Shown: positions 45,767-56,859, numbered from the stretch's first letter. The stretch is DNA of 64,000 nt from Adenanthera pavonina (GCA_026686845.1 JAIVEN010000006.1:33898501-33962500), one strand, 5' to 3'. Made by a program: numbers and translations. The notes: generated from the letters alone by a model not told the origin.

Positions 45767-45952
45767 CTAAAAGTTCTTATGGATAGACTCGTGGCCAGTT
45801 GCTTTATTCTTTATGTCTTCATCAAGTTTCTTTTTCTTTGCAGCTTTTCTTTGTATCTTTTCTAGTTCTGTGTCAATGTCAAAGTCTTCAACAGGAGTAG
45901 ATTGTCCAAGTATTGATGAGAGAAAATCCTGCAGGAACTAGGGGTCTACTTC
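45767..45952 (-). pseudogene. ORF C-terminal tail in the left arm
   Basis: On the minus strand 62 codons run from the inner edge to a TAG at 45767, with an in-frame TAG at 45938. It contains FLQDFLSSILGQSTPVEDFD and the basic helix ELEKIQRKAAKKKKL, ending HESIHKNF. Compared with the right arm it lacks two Lys codons (an in-frame 6-base difference) and has several amino-acid changes. I do not recognise the protein. Confidence 0.5.
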
Positions 45953-45993
45953 ATGACTGAAACTTCTGAACACTCAACCTCTACCTCTCTTAT

Positions 45994-46185
45994 GAAGTAG
46001 ACCCCCAGTTCCTGCAAGATTTTCTCTCATCAACACTTGGACAATCTACTCTTGTTGAAAACTTTGACATTGGCGCAGAACTAGAAAAGATACAAAGAAA
46101 AGCTGCAAAGAAAAAGAAAAAGAAACTTGATGGAGACATAAAGAATAAAGCAGCTAGCCACGAGTCTATCCATAAGAACTTTTAG
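45994..46185 (+). pseudogene. ORF C-terminal tail in the right arm
   Basis: 64 codons are open from the inner edge to the TAG at 46183. It contains FLQDFLSSTLGQSTLVENFD and the basic helix ELEKIQRKAAKKKKKKL and ends HESIHKNF. The rest of the protein is absent, replaced by the spacer and mirror copy. It is probably the C-terminus of a pararetroviral or retroelement protein. Confidence 0.5.
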
Positions 46186-46332
46186 ATTTTGGTTTTTATG
46201 CCGACAGTTTAAAGTTTGTTGTCTTCTTGTAAGAAAGTTAGGTTGCCGACACTACTTTAAGTCATGTGATGTAAAGATAGTCTGACAAGGCTGATAAAGC
46301 CTATCTGCCATGTGTGAATGATGCTCCGAATC

Positions 46333-46644
46333 TATAAAAGGAGCCTAGTTTGTAATGAGAAGGCATCTCGGAATTATCCGAAAAACCTTCCTTTAAATAC
46401 AATGCATATTTTCTAAAACCTTCCTTCTCTTCCCTAAGATTCTGAAATAATCATATCTTATTCTTGTCTGTCAAAAATTCAAGTATGCTCTACACTTGCC
46501 TCACATGAGGAACCTCAGTAAGGCATGTTTCAGATATCCTTACATCAAGATTTCTATAGTTTGGTGTGATAATCCTAAGGTGTCCCTTGAGTTCTTGATG
46601 CTTAGGAGATGCTGTTTATACTTGGGAGTAAATTGGATTATCAC
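46333..46644 (+). promoter_or_regulatory. TATA box and structured leader in the right arm
   Basis: TATAAAAG at 46333-46340 is 148 bases after the ORF stop. Further on, GTGATAATCC (46566-46575) pairs with GGATTATCAC (46635-46644) as a perfect 10-bp stem, with an inner alternative pair TCCTAAG/CTTAGGA. The mirror TATA on the minus strand is at 45580-45587 (TATAAGAG). A stem-loop leader after a TATA promoter is expected for a pararetroviral pregenomic RNA. Confidence 0.45.
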
Positions 46645-46814
46645 ATCTGCTGTATTTGTCTAACCAAAGGAGATGTCCGTTCTCGTGTTACTGAGAGGCC
46701 CTATTATTTTCATTTTGGAATCATTTTTGTGTCATCTGTCCGCATGTATAACGTATTACAACATGACCTGCCGTCGAAGTAAAAAGCTTGAACGTGCACC
46801 TACTTTAAACAATA

Positions 46815-46898
46815 GGGGAAATGACACTTGAGGACCATGGTCTCAAATTGATCAAAATTTTAGGAACAAAAGTTTTGGTCCTCAAGTGTCATTTTCCC
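46815..46898. mobile_element. 84-bp Mutator-like MITE with 9-bp target duplication
   Basis: The ends GGGGAAATGACACTTGAGGACC and its inverted partner (46879-46898) form imperfect arms of about 22 bp. The perfect 9-bp direct repeat TAAACAATA flanks it (46806-46814 and 46899-46907). Nine-base duplications are typical of Mutator-like transposition. The whole can fold into one hairpin. Confidence 0.8.
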
Positions 46899-46907
46899 TA
46901 AACAATA

Positions 46908-47565
46908 ACCCTTTATGGAACAATAATCCTTGAATATACATGAACATGGGCCAAATTAATAGGGGAATTCTTTGTAGCTTTAAACATTGAACAGAGGATT
47001 CCCAAAACAGGGCTGAACATGGGCCGTTTTGCTATAATTCTTTTTTCTCTTTTCCATCCTATTTTTTGTGTCAATTCTTTTTTTTTTTAAAAATCAATTG
47101 TGAACTTATGTTACTTGGCTGTAGTTGTTCTTGATTTTTCATGAGAATGCATAGCCTTTCAAATGAAATGATCCTTGCTGTACATTATGGTGGCTAATCG
47201 TGTGGTGTTTTTGTACTGTTAGAGATATAGTCTTAAAAATTTAAAGCCATTCCTAAACTTCTAAACACATGATAAGCCTTATATCATATCGATTAGGGAG
47301 TGTGAGAGACGTATATCATAACCATATCATAACCATATTTTTGTATTGTGATTGTTGAAAATGAAAAGTCGTTAAAGTAAATTTTTTGAGGATCAGATTA
47401 TTAAGGGGACATTATCCAATCTTTAAATATAGTTTTTGTTTGCTGTGAGAACTATGATGCCAGCTTTATTTTTGCTCAGCCTTTCCATTTCGTGCTTTAC
47501 AGATTGATTCTCGGGAAACTTGGAATTCATTTCGCCTTCTTTGTGACCATCATAGTCAATTGTCT
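46908..47565. other. intergenic DNA
   Basis: AT-rich; AACATGGGCC recurs near 46944 and 47026. No gene, promoter or terminal repeat is supported. Confidence 0.4.
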
Positions 47566-47780
47566 GTAGTAAATGTCAAAGGTCCCACATTGAAAAAGGA
47601 ATAGGTTGATGGCTCATTTGATTATTATTTAAAGAAGCTCAAGAATGTTGAAATTTTCATCCTCATTTGTAATATTATTGATTGGATGAAAATTTTAACG
47701 TTACTGAGCTTCTTTAAATAATAATCAAATGACCCATCAATCTATTTCTTTTTCGATGTGGAACCTTTGACATTTACTAC
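47566..47780. repeat. fold-back of two inverted LTR pieces (215 bp)
   Basis: GTAGTAAATGTCAAAGG at 47566 is mirrored by CCTTTGACATTTACTAC ending at 47780, and the arms of about 90 bp match with few changes around a short centre near 47665-47685. On the minus strand the right arm directly follows a copia pol tail and a purine-rich GGTGGAGATTTG, exactly where an LTR should begin, so each arm is probably the start of a copia LTR, one of them inverted. Confidence 0.75.
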
Positions 47781-47829
47781 AAATCTCCACCTTGACAAGT
47801 TCCACATCTTCAAATTTTAACGACATTGA

Positions 47830-47901
47830 TTAAGTCCAAACAAAATTGAACTTAGTTGCAGTCACTACTTCTGTCAACATATCAACAGGATTCTCAGTAA
47901 T
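47830..47901 (-). pseudogene. C-terminal tail of a copia pol
   Basis: On the minus strand: ITENPVDMLTEVVTATKFNF then a stop. ENP(V/A)DMLT-V followed by a KF block is the standard end of many copia RNase H domains. It is followed by a purine tract and the LTR-like arm. The rest of this element is lost; a hAT-like element has inserted just upstream of it. Confidence 0.65.
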
Positions 47902-47914
47902 ATATGCATGTCAC

Positions 47915-48437
47915 TAGAGCTGGGAATATGGGTTGGGCTAGCCCATTTAGCCCGAAGAAAATGACGGGCTGGGCTAGAAATTTATGAACTTTTATAAGAA
48001 ATGGGCTTTTAAGCCCGAGCCCATTTGGACCGGTTAAAAAATGGGCTAGCCCGCATGGGCCGTGGGCCGACCCATTTAGCCCTTTTTTTTGTATTTTTTA
48101 AATATTTTTCTTGGCTAATGATTTTAATAGTGATGATAAATGATGATGTTAATAATTAATATATAGTTAATTTTAGTTGTCTTGATTTAAATAATTATGT
48201 ATATGAAAAAAAAAAGATTTATATTATTTTGTAAATGTTAAATTAGATTAAAAATTTAAAAAATTAAAAAAAATATGGGCCTACGGGCTAGCTACGGCCC
48301 GTAGCCCTTTGAATATGGGCTGGGCTTAAAAAAACACAGCACATCTAATAAATGGGCTTTTAGGCCCAGCCCATATTAGACCCGGCCCATGACGGGTTGG
48401 CCCATATGGGCCGGGCCAGCCCGAATTCCCAGTACTA
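47915..48437. mobile_element. hAT-like non-autonomous element (523 bp), rich in GGGCY motifs
   Basis: CATGTCAC flanks it as a perfect 8-bp direct repeat (47907-47914 and 48438-48445). The ends are TAGAGCTGGGA and, inverted, TAGTACTGGGA. Both terminal zones (47930-48090 and 48275-48425) are packed with GGGCT/AGCCC and GGCCC words that pair with each other, and the centre is AT-rich. There is no transposase. Eight-base duplications are typical of hAT elements. Confidence 0.8.
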
Positions 48438-49163
48438 CATGTCACCTCATCAACCGTCTACCGTCTACTGCTATTGGTAAGAAGACACCATTAGAGAAAT
48501 GGTCCGGTGAAATAATATTGAGGTAGGTAAAATTTGTCGAACCTTATTAAATTATGATATTCTTTATTTTGTTATTTATTCTTCAAATAGTTATTATATA
48601 GTTGTAGTGGTATATTTTTTCATTAAATTACATTTGTGTAAGGAAAATTTTGTCAAGGAGATTGGGTGTTAAGTGGGACCGTCTGTGATCCCTCCTCCAA
48701 TCTTTTCTGGGAATTTTTTCTAATCTCGTGTGATTCTTTAGTATAATATTTTATTCTCTATTTACCTATATTTTGTAACATTGTCTATCGCATTTGATAT
48801 TTTGTGAGTGGTTTATAATTAGGCCTTTCATTCATCATAGTTTATACCTTGATCTTGTATTGTGTATCGTTAAATTTTGTTCAATTTGTTTAACAGTTGC
48901 ACCAGTATTATTAATTTTTTTTTTTGGCCATGATATGGTCAATGTTCTTGTTTATTAGTAGTACTTTACTATCAGCAAACTCACTGGGGACGCTGGTTTG
49001 GGAAGCTTGTTAGATCGGCTATATAGTAGATACTGAGTAAGGACATCTTGTTATATATATAATGCTCGTGGTCATCCACTCCTCCCAAAGCGTCACCAGA
49101 CGCTAATTACTGGTTTTCTTAGCCATTCTATATAGGTACGTAATCCACATCTAAATTCACTTA
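48438..49163. other. intergenic DNA with a possible copia integrase scrap
   Basis: KTPLEKWSGE can be read on + at 48482-48511, resembling the end of a copia integrase core. The match is only ten residues, so it is weak. The remainder is AT-rich; no other feature is supported. Confidence 0.3.
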
Positions 49164-50060
49164 CCTGATAGTGAATTGCTTGGTTGTTTTGGTGAAAAAG
49201 AGCTGTCTCCTGAGTGTCTTGATGGAGCCCAGAGGTTTCTGAAGCAAGATGGAATTTTAATACCATCTTCGTGTTTAAATCCTTTCCTTTATATATATAT
49301 AAATTTATTTTTTTTTCTTAGCCATTCTATATGTATATATTTTTTTCTATCCAGTTAAAAAGGGTATACCTTCAACTCCAGATGGTTTACGTTAGAACCA
49401 GATAGTCTTGGCCCTGTTACGTTAGAACTAAATCTCTGAGTATCTTTGTATCAAAAAAAAAAAAATCTCTGAGTATCTGGGAAGCCATTTGGTGTCTTAC
49501 TAATAACTTTTAAGGAATTTTTTATTGATATTGGTAACCGATAATTTTAGAATGGGGTCAAAAAGTAAATTCAACTTCATAATAAAACAGTATTTTCTGT
49601 TTACCTTTTAATCATCGTTGACTACTCCTTTCAGGTACACAAGTCTCCTCCAACCAGTGACAGCTTCGAAGTTATATATAATGATGTATATCGCTTGTAC
49701 TCTCATTAAATTTACTTATGATAAATTATTGTTTTATTTAACCTTGTTGGTGGTTATTTTTCAGGTTAGGGCACATGGAGATATAGTACACTTTGAAACT
49801 GCTTATGTTGTGAAAATTGCAGCATCTCAACCTGTGAGTTATTTGCCATTTTGTTTTTTACACTGTTTGAGGTCCATTTTTTGCTTTTGCTAAATATTTT
49901 TCTTTTAGTACACAAGCTGTTAAGAGTTTTCTTTTATGGTTGAAAAATGTGTATGTTAAGTGGTTTAAAACATTCACTCATCCAAAATTTGACAGTGATA
50001 CAAGAAGTTGCAGTTTGTGATACCTAGCGACACTGGGTCAGCATACGTCTTCATGGGAAT
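49164..50060 (+). pseudogene. PRMT5: PRMT5 fragment: four degenerate exons of the C-terminal half
   Basis: Exon A (about 49170-49270) encodes SELLGCFGEKELSPECLDGA and QRFLKQDG, the conserved PRMT5 segment after the methyltransferase core. Exon B (49635-49685) encodes YTSLLQPVTASKLY; exon C (49765-49833) AHGDIVHFETAYVVK; exon D (about 49966-50053) TFTHPKF and, after a frame change, YKKLQF and IPSDTGSA. Splice sites at A, B and C still have GT and AG. Damage: an AT insertion shifts exon B, exon C lacks several residues found in the family, and exon D is frameshifted. The catalytic N-terminal parts are missing. PRMT5 makes symmetric dimethylarginine on histones and Sm proteins; this copy cannot. 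Confidence 0.85.
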
Positions 50061-50780
50061 GATTTATGATTTATTCATAGAAATAATTATGGTTTTTTTT
50101 TTAAGAAATTTGATTTTGCACTAAATATCTTTTGATTTTATCATCTCCAGTCAGCATACTGTCTCTGCTTCTGTTCTGGCATAAATAAAATCTAATCGCT
50201 GATGCACACGATTGCTGACCCAGTGTCTCGCCATATACACACACGATTGTTCCTGTAACCTCTGATCGCTATATGCCCGTCGTTGTCCCTTGCGTCAATG
50301 CATAAAAGAAAAAAGATGGGAGGCAGCTATTATTAGAGGGAAGGGAAGAAATGCCTTCTTTAATTTCTTTAATTATTGTTTTTCTTTATTCATTTATTTT
50401 TTTATGACTTAAAACGGATTAATTGTTGTACCCTAAGATGACTCCCCTTAACAGAACTTTTTGAATTGTTTACTTTCAATTTTTTTTAATTTTATTATCA
50501 AATAATGCCTTTATTTTTTTTTCTTATTTCTTACTTTAGGCACAAAAATCTTACAAATAATACTATTTCTTTCCACATTTTGATTTTGATTTTTCTTTTC
50601 ACAAATTATGATGGGGCTTCTTCCAATTTGACGTTGTTACTTTGGCCGTAGGGTTTGCTGGCTACATTGATGCTACACTATATACAAAGATGTTCTTAGC
50701 CCTCAACAGCAACACCAAATATGTTAATATGTTCAGCTGAACACATATCATGTGCATAATTTACTGCCAATAGTTGCCAA
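50061..50780. other. intergenic DNA after the PRMT5 fragment
   Basis: AT-rich with poly-T runs. CAGTGTCTCGCC near 50221 and nearby CACACGATTG repeats do not form a recognised element. No gene is supported. Confidence 0.4.
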
Positions 50781-51065
50781 TAGAGAATGCACGCTCGCTC
50801 CCCATCCACGGGGCTAGGGAGGCATGATGGTTGGGGGTCAGAAAGTATGGCATATGCTTACGCTATCCATGGGGTGATGCATGATGCCTCTTTCCACCAT
50901 AATACCTCCCTAAACCCCTCCCATAGGAGCCATAGGAGGTTACGGAGGGCAAACCCTGGCTACGGTGGTCTCTTGGGGAAGTTGTGTTCTCCCCTTTTGG
51001 GGGGGGGGGGGGGTTGTGCTGAGCCTCCTTTCTAGGAGGGCCCTCTCGAATACCGAGCGTCACCT
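50781..51065. other. GC-rich segment of foreign composition, possible organellar insertion
   Basis: About 285 bp is much richer in G and C than its surroundings and contains a run of about 16 G near 50999-51014 and CCTCCC/GGGAGG words. Reading frames on both strands lack known domains. Such composition could come from mitochondrial DNA or from the GC-rich end of a transposon. I cannot identify the source. Confidence 0.3.
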
Positions 51066-51221
51066 CTTATCAAAATTGTGGGGGGGGGGAAGCCAACCCA
51101 TTTCAAGTGAGATATATTATACTCTATCTGATTCTTAATGTAAGTTATTTTTAACTAACTTACCAAAAGCAAAAAAAAATTGTTAAAATATTAAAATTGA
51201 TATGATTTCTATTCTTACTCA

Positions 51222-51308
51222 AATATATTATATATATATATAATATATAATATATATATTTTATATTTTATATTATATATATAATATATATATTATATAT
51301 ATATATAC
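51222..51308. repeat. TA-rich low-complexity tract
   Basis: (TA)n with irregular TTTATATTTTATATT interruptions, nearly 90 bp. Confidence 0.9.
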
Positions 51309-52899
51309 CAAGTGATGGGGAGGTGGTGCCCGGAGAAGAGTGGAGAAAAGAAAAGAATAGAAGTAAGAAGTAGTTGGATTGCTCAAAGAAAAGTTAGTAT
51401 AACAAGTATAACAAATATGAAGTAGAAAACTTTAAATGAAGAATATAAAAGTAAATGTAGAAAAATAAAATGAATAAAAATTAAAGCAATGCTAGAACGG
51501 CAATAGTCCACACAATCTAGATGAAGAAAAGGTTAATGAAAAAGTAAAGAGATGGTCAATGAAAAATATTATTGAAATAGTGGGAGGCTTACAAAGAAAC
51601 TCTTTTTAAAAATCTTTTTAACTCTATGAATTTGCTATGTCACTTGAAAGGGACATGTCTATTTGGAGTTGTGTACAACTAATGGTGAATTTTCAAAGTT
51701 AGGGTTCAGAATAGGGCAATATCGGGAAAGCTGGAAACTGAAAGTTAAGCACTGAAAATTTCAAAAGATAATATAAAATCGTATAGAACTCAAAAAATTT
51801 AGTGGTTTCGATGTATAAAAATGTCTATGTCTTAAGTTTCATATGCCATTGATTTGGAAGTGATTTTTTTTTTTATCAGATTTTTGGATGTGATTGGAGC
51901 TATAGAATAAGAGATATGTAATTTTTCCCAAAACTGTCCCAGTAACAGTAGCATTCTGACCCTTCACAATTTAAGTTAATGTTATGCCTTGTATAAGTAA
52001 AATAAATATATAAGAAAGATGTGTTTATAAGTAGACATATATAGCTTTCAAATAACATAGAGTATGCACAATTTGGTCATGAATAGAATGAAATATGATT
52101 TTTTAAATTTGAGGTCAGAAAACTGGAAAATAGAAAAATAATCAGATAATAAGTAAAAGTACACGAAATTTACTGTATGAATTGGCCTAATGAAGTTACT
52201 GTTTTATATTTTTCCCATGTAGATCTGAATTTAAGAAAATTTTAGAGACTTGAATCACTTCAAGATGATTTGTCTAGATTTAGTTATAAATTTTCAAAGT
52301 TTATCGGGAAAAATGGAAATTATCAAATGAACAGTACCTGAGAGAATTGAAAATTCTGTTTTTATTATATTATGATTCTAGTTTCTAAATTATGATGAAA
52401 GGCATCTAAAATGATCTAATACCTGAAAAATGGGCTCTAATATAAGGTGTTACAAGAAGCATCTAAGCATAAGACCCAGAAAAGAGTTATAATTCTTGTT
52501 CAAGTCCATGATCCATGAGAAGCCCAATTAGAAAAATGTCTCAAGTCACTTTGTATTAGTTTAGAATAAATTTTATTTTATCCTAAGTGGCTTGAATAAA
52601 AGGAAAGGAAAAGTGAGGATTGAAGTGGAGAAATGAAATATCACTAATATGCTCAACTTAAAGATAAAGACAAAGAAAAGTTGCTTCAAGAATTGAAAGA
52701 AGTGATTATATCAAGGGAGCAAGATGATTTAAAGAAAGCAAGTGAACCCAAGAGAAGATGAAAGCTAAAATAATGTATTTGTTTTCTTCTCTTAGGTATA
52801 GAGGCAATTGAGTTTTAAACTTATTTAATATTATTACCATCAATCATAAATGGGCATGTATTTCAAATTTGGGTAGTAAACTCAATGGTTTTCAAACTT
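51309..52899. other. intergenic or decayed retroelement DNA, no coding signal
   Basis: AT-rich, moderately complex sequence without long frames. It runs into the LTR-like region on its right and may be part of the same decayed element. Confidence 0.35.
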
Positions 52900-54115
52900 G
52901 TTTTCATACCAAAATTGTCTTATTCTACCAAGCTTAGAAAGATTTCCTGACAACCACTTGGTTTTGGACTTGTTTTTGCCTCTGGCTTTTAGCTTGTTCG
53001 ACCAAGTCTCTGAGGTTATCATGAAATCGTAGGTCTTATCAATGTTATGTTCTCTAGTTTACAGCTTGTCATGACATTGTACTCAACTTGTGATGAGTCT
53101 ATCAGGTTAAGCTCAATTTCCTAACAAACCCCCTCGGTTGTCATAAAATCTTAGCTCTCCAGAGAGTAACCTAACCTTTCTTTAGCAAGCTTGTCACGGC
53201 AAGACCCTCAAGCTTGTCCTACCAAGGTTGATCTTCAAAAACCCAATTTTGATGAATTTAAGCTTGTCATAACAAGAAGTAACATTCTAAAAAGCTTGTT
53301 CTACTAACTTTGAACTCAAAGTTTCTGGGTTTCCTCGGTTAATAGCTTGTCCTGACAACTGAGGTAGGTTGTCATGAAATCATTCTTAAGCTTTGCATCT
53401 CGAAGTTGAAATGGTGCTCAATTTCCTGACAAAGGGTACCCCTTGTCATGACAACTTGGTTCAAAGTTAAGAGATGTGTCTAACGGCTAATTAGCTTGTT
53501 CTACCAACCTGCTTAGCTTATCCGACCAAGCTCTGACACACATTAAATGCAATAGGTGAACATTAAAGCAAGCTTAGTAATGGCTAATTCTGATATCTAA
53601 CAGATAGATTTCATTGAAATCTATATATAGAACCACATTTAAGATGGTGGATAACACCATTAAGTATTCTAGATCCAAAATGATGTTACATTGATTCAAA
53701 GCCCTACTTACCATACTTAGATGACTCTTTAAACTACAATATTTCTATTTTACTCTTTGTGAGAGTGTTTTACTTCTGTAAACACTTCTTTTCTACATGA
53801 GTAGATTACTTAAAGTGGGGAAACTCTAAAAGGGCACTATAATCACATCTTGTATAGGTGTGAAGAGAGAATCAAGGGTGTAGTATCCTTGAGATATAAT
53901 GTGACTTCACAAATACCCAGATCAAACTTGTGGCATTTAGTAGAAAATCTCAAGTGGGTTGTTTGGGGATTAGATGTAAGCCAAGCAGTTGGACCTAGCC
54001 AAGATAAATCTTTACCTCAAACTTCATCTTCTCACTATACTCTATTTGTCCCTATTTTTGTGCTTTTTATTGTATCATTGGGCTATTCTTCACAAAGACA
54101 GAAATTTTACAACAA
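52900..54115 (+). mobile_element. LTR-like retrotransposon remnant with repeated CTTGTC/GACAA words
   Basis: Between 52920 and 53530 the words AGCTTGTYNTRCCAA, CTTGTCATGACAA and GGTTGTCATGAAATC recur a dozen times in diverged form. This is followed by a TATA-type sequence CTATATATAGAAC (about 53622), then sequence such as GAGAATCAAGGGTGTAGTATCC and CAAGTGGGTTGTTTGGGGAT (53868-53972) that I associate with long copia LTRs in plants. No primer site, coding domain or second LTR was found, so it may be a solo LTR or fragment. Confidence 0.4.
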
Positions 54116-56859
54116 CTAATTCATCCATCTCTTGAGTAACCAGACAATCTAACACTAGATAAAGTCTACCTATATGAGAGTAAAGTAGGGCTGCTGCAGG
54201 AGTCTTAGGGTATGACTCACAAACTCTCACGAAAAGGATATGAAGCACATAGCTATATTAAAAATATCTACTAAAAATGGTATACAATAGCCCGAGATCT
54301 TATACTTAAGGCATACGCACCTGTTCAAATAGAGTAATTAGTTCAAAACTTGTCTACCATAGTAATTTGAATGGATGAAACCATGTGCTACTAAGTAACA
54401 GTTCAAGTCTTAAAAACACTTTAAATAAAACATGAGATTTTTGAAGTGATAGGGTTTCATGTTCTTTTGAAAATTATTCATTTTGAAAATAATGAGAGAT
54501 TGTGGGAAAATTTTCAAAATGAAGAGGTGTCTCTTAGTATTAATTAAAGGATTCATGTGTCATTTATATGATTCATGGACTGTCACAAAATTCATGAGTC
54601 ATGAAATTCGTGAAATATAAAAAAGAAATGTCTTTTTGTCTAGATTCAATGTACATACATTGATCATGAATCATCACTACATGCATTTGGTCATGTATGT
54701 GTCTCTTTATTGGAGAATCATGTTCTTTCAAGGGGTGCCTCCTCATTACATATAAATAATCCCACAATCTTCCATCATTCATTGATCCATACATCTTTCA
54801 ACCAACAACAATTCTCCTTTCTATCATTCTCGCAATTTCAACCAACACAAATTTACTTGCCTTTATTTTTTAGTGCACAATGGATAAAAACAAATTATCA
54901 ACTTGTAAACACCACCATTGTTATCAGGACTTAAGTTTTGGAAGTGCAACATCTACTTAAGGGTCTTCATTGTATCTTATAGAAAATTCGCTACAAACCC
55001 AAGTTGCACCCAAGATTTGAAAATTAGTGGAGGCAAATTAGACCTAAAGGAAAGTATTGTTTTCACCTGGAAGACTATGTGCACAACTTTTTCTTTGATT
55101 TTCTTTTCTTCTATACTTCAAAGTTCCATTCCTATCAATAAACTCATTATAAGAAAAAGTTAGATTGATCACACGTGGCATAATTTCTTTTCCATGTGGT
55201 CCTGTATAATTTTACACTTTCATCAAACCATTTAAGTCCTACAACATTTCCAACCAACTGGTCCTCCAACATTTCCAAATGCTCATGGCCACATTCCAAC
55301 TCGTCTACAATGATCACATGTGTGGAAGAAAATCATTTCCAATTGGTACTCCATTATTTCCAAGCTAAATTCAATCCATTCATATCCGAACTTGCTCCAT
55401 TTCTCCTCTCCACCTCAATAGTTGCTCCCTTATTAGTCAATTATCATTTTTTTTTATTTAGCAGTTGGCTGACATCTTCTGATGTTTGCTTTAGCCCATA
55501 CTATCAGCGAACTAATGCATACTTTTAAATGAAACACAGTTTCTAACAATCAACCGTTAACTTACATACAACCAGTTTAAAATGTCACAATCCAATGAGT
55601 TTAGACAATTTTCCTGTTTTGTCAAGGTACATTCAGCATATTCGAAATGAATTACATACATAGTTGTAAAGAAAGTTAACATTTCACTAGCTGAAATTTC
55701 ATATTTACATATAAACTTATGTAATACAACTTTAGAGTCATGAATAGTTTACACACAACTTGATATTCTACTTATTTGACAAAATTTAATCACCAGCTAT
55801 GTCATCCCAATGTGGAAATCTTCCAGTTAGAGGAAGAACACAGAGGAGCAAGTGAGGAGGAAGAATTGATTTCACACCCAACACAAAGCCTATTACCCAC
55901 AAGTCATACTAAGACACATAAGGAAGGGAGAAAAACAAACAGCATTTAGGGCAGAGGATGATGGCAATGAAGGAGGATATCAAAGCTTAGAAGAAAGATG
56001 GAAACTTACCAGTTCAATGAAGCTCAAAAGATGATGCTGATGGTGCAGTTCCTGGTCGATGCATGAAGAAGAAAGCAGTAAAATGAGTGATTACTGGCTT
56101 CTCTATGGCTACTATATTGTGTTTTTTTACTTGAGGGCATTTATGTCTTTTCCCTTTTTTTTTTTAAGTATTGGACCTTGGTCTTTCTCTTAAATCTTGG
56201 AAATTTGTGGCATTTCACTACAATTAACTTTGTTTCTTGATCTCTAGGCAAATTTTCCCCTTTTGATTTGGCTTCTTACAATTAGTATACATATTTAAGA
56301 AATTCATTTTAAAGTTTTTAAAAAGAAGTCCTACACCTTATTACTCAAGTTGCTTTGTGCTATGCGAAGCAATCTGTAGTTCTCTAATGTTTGGCAATAG
56401 TAATTTACCCCTCATTATCATTAATCAATATAAAATTATGAAATTTGGATCCTTGTTATTCTTATATAAACCATCATCTCAATTTAATTTGAAGTATACT
56501 TTTAATTTTAAATTCCAAATTTTTTATACATTCACAGGGGGGAGAGAGAGAGCAGTTTGCAAGTTTTTCCATAAACAACCAACCAAAGATGAAAATGACT
56601 ATTAAACTGGTCTTCCAATTTATTTTTCATCACATAAAAATTATGAAAAGATAGAGAATACAATTTGCATCTAAAACTTAACAAGTTGGGGGCTAAATTA
56701 TAAGTTTGATTTAAGATGGGGCTGCAAGCTATTTCAACATTTTTTTACAAGTAACATTATAAACAATTTAAAAGAAAGATTGAAGGTATTTTTTATTTGG
56801 GGAAGCACCCATTGAAGGTTGGGGGAGGGGGAAGCACCCCCTACTTGGCCGGTTAAAAT
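54116..56859. other. intergenic DNA, no supported gene
   Basis: TACATATAAATAATCCCACAATC near 54748 has the look of a TATA region followed by pyrimidine/CAAC-rich leader, perhaps another LTR piece. The frames at 54710-55528 show no known domain. A pyrimidine/T-rich stretch lies near 56125-56165. Nothing else could be supported. Confidence 0.4.

Larger units (their letters stand above)
45159..46699. repeat. large inverted repeat of a pararetrovirus-like ORF tail plus promoter and leader
   Basis: The left arm (about 45159-45956) is the reverse complement of the right arm (about 45990-46699), with a 33-bp spacer. Reading outward from the centre, each arm has the C-terminal end of an ORF, a stop, about 150 bp, a TATA box and some 360 bp of leader-like sequence. 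The left arm has an extra block of about 44 bp near 45345-45390. ORF-tail, TATA and structured-leader layout resembles the large-intergenic-region side of a caulimovirid genome; the protein is different from ORF2 of the element at 9-17 kb. An origin from an LTR element with a 3' ORF is the alternative. Confidence 0.75.
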
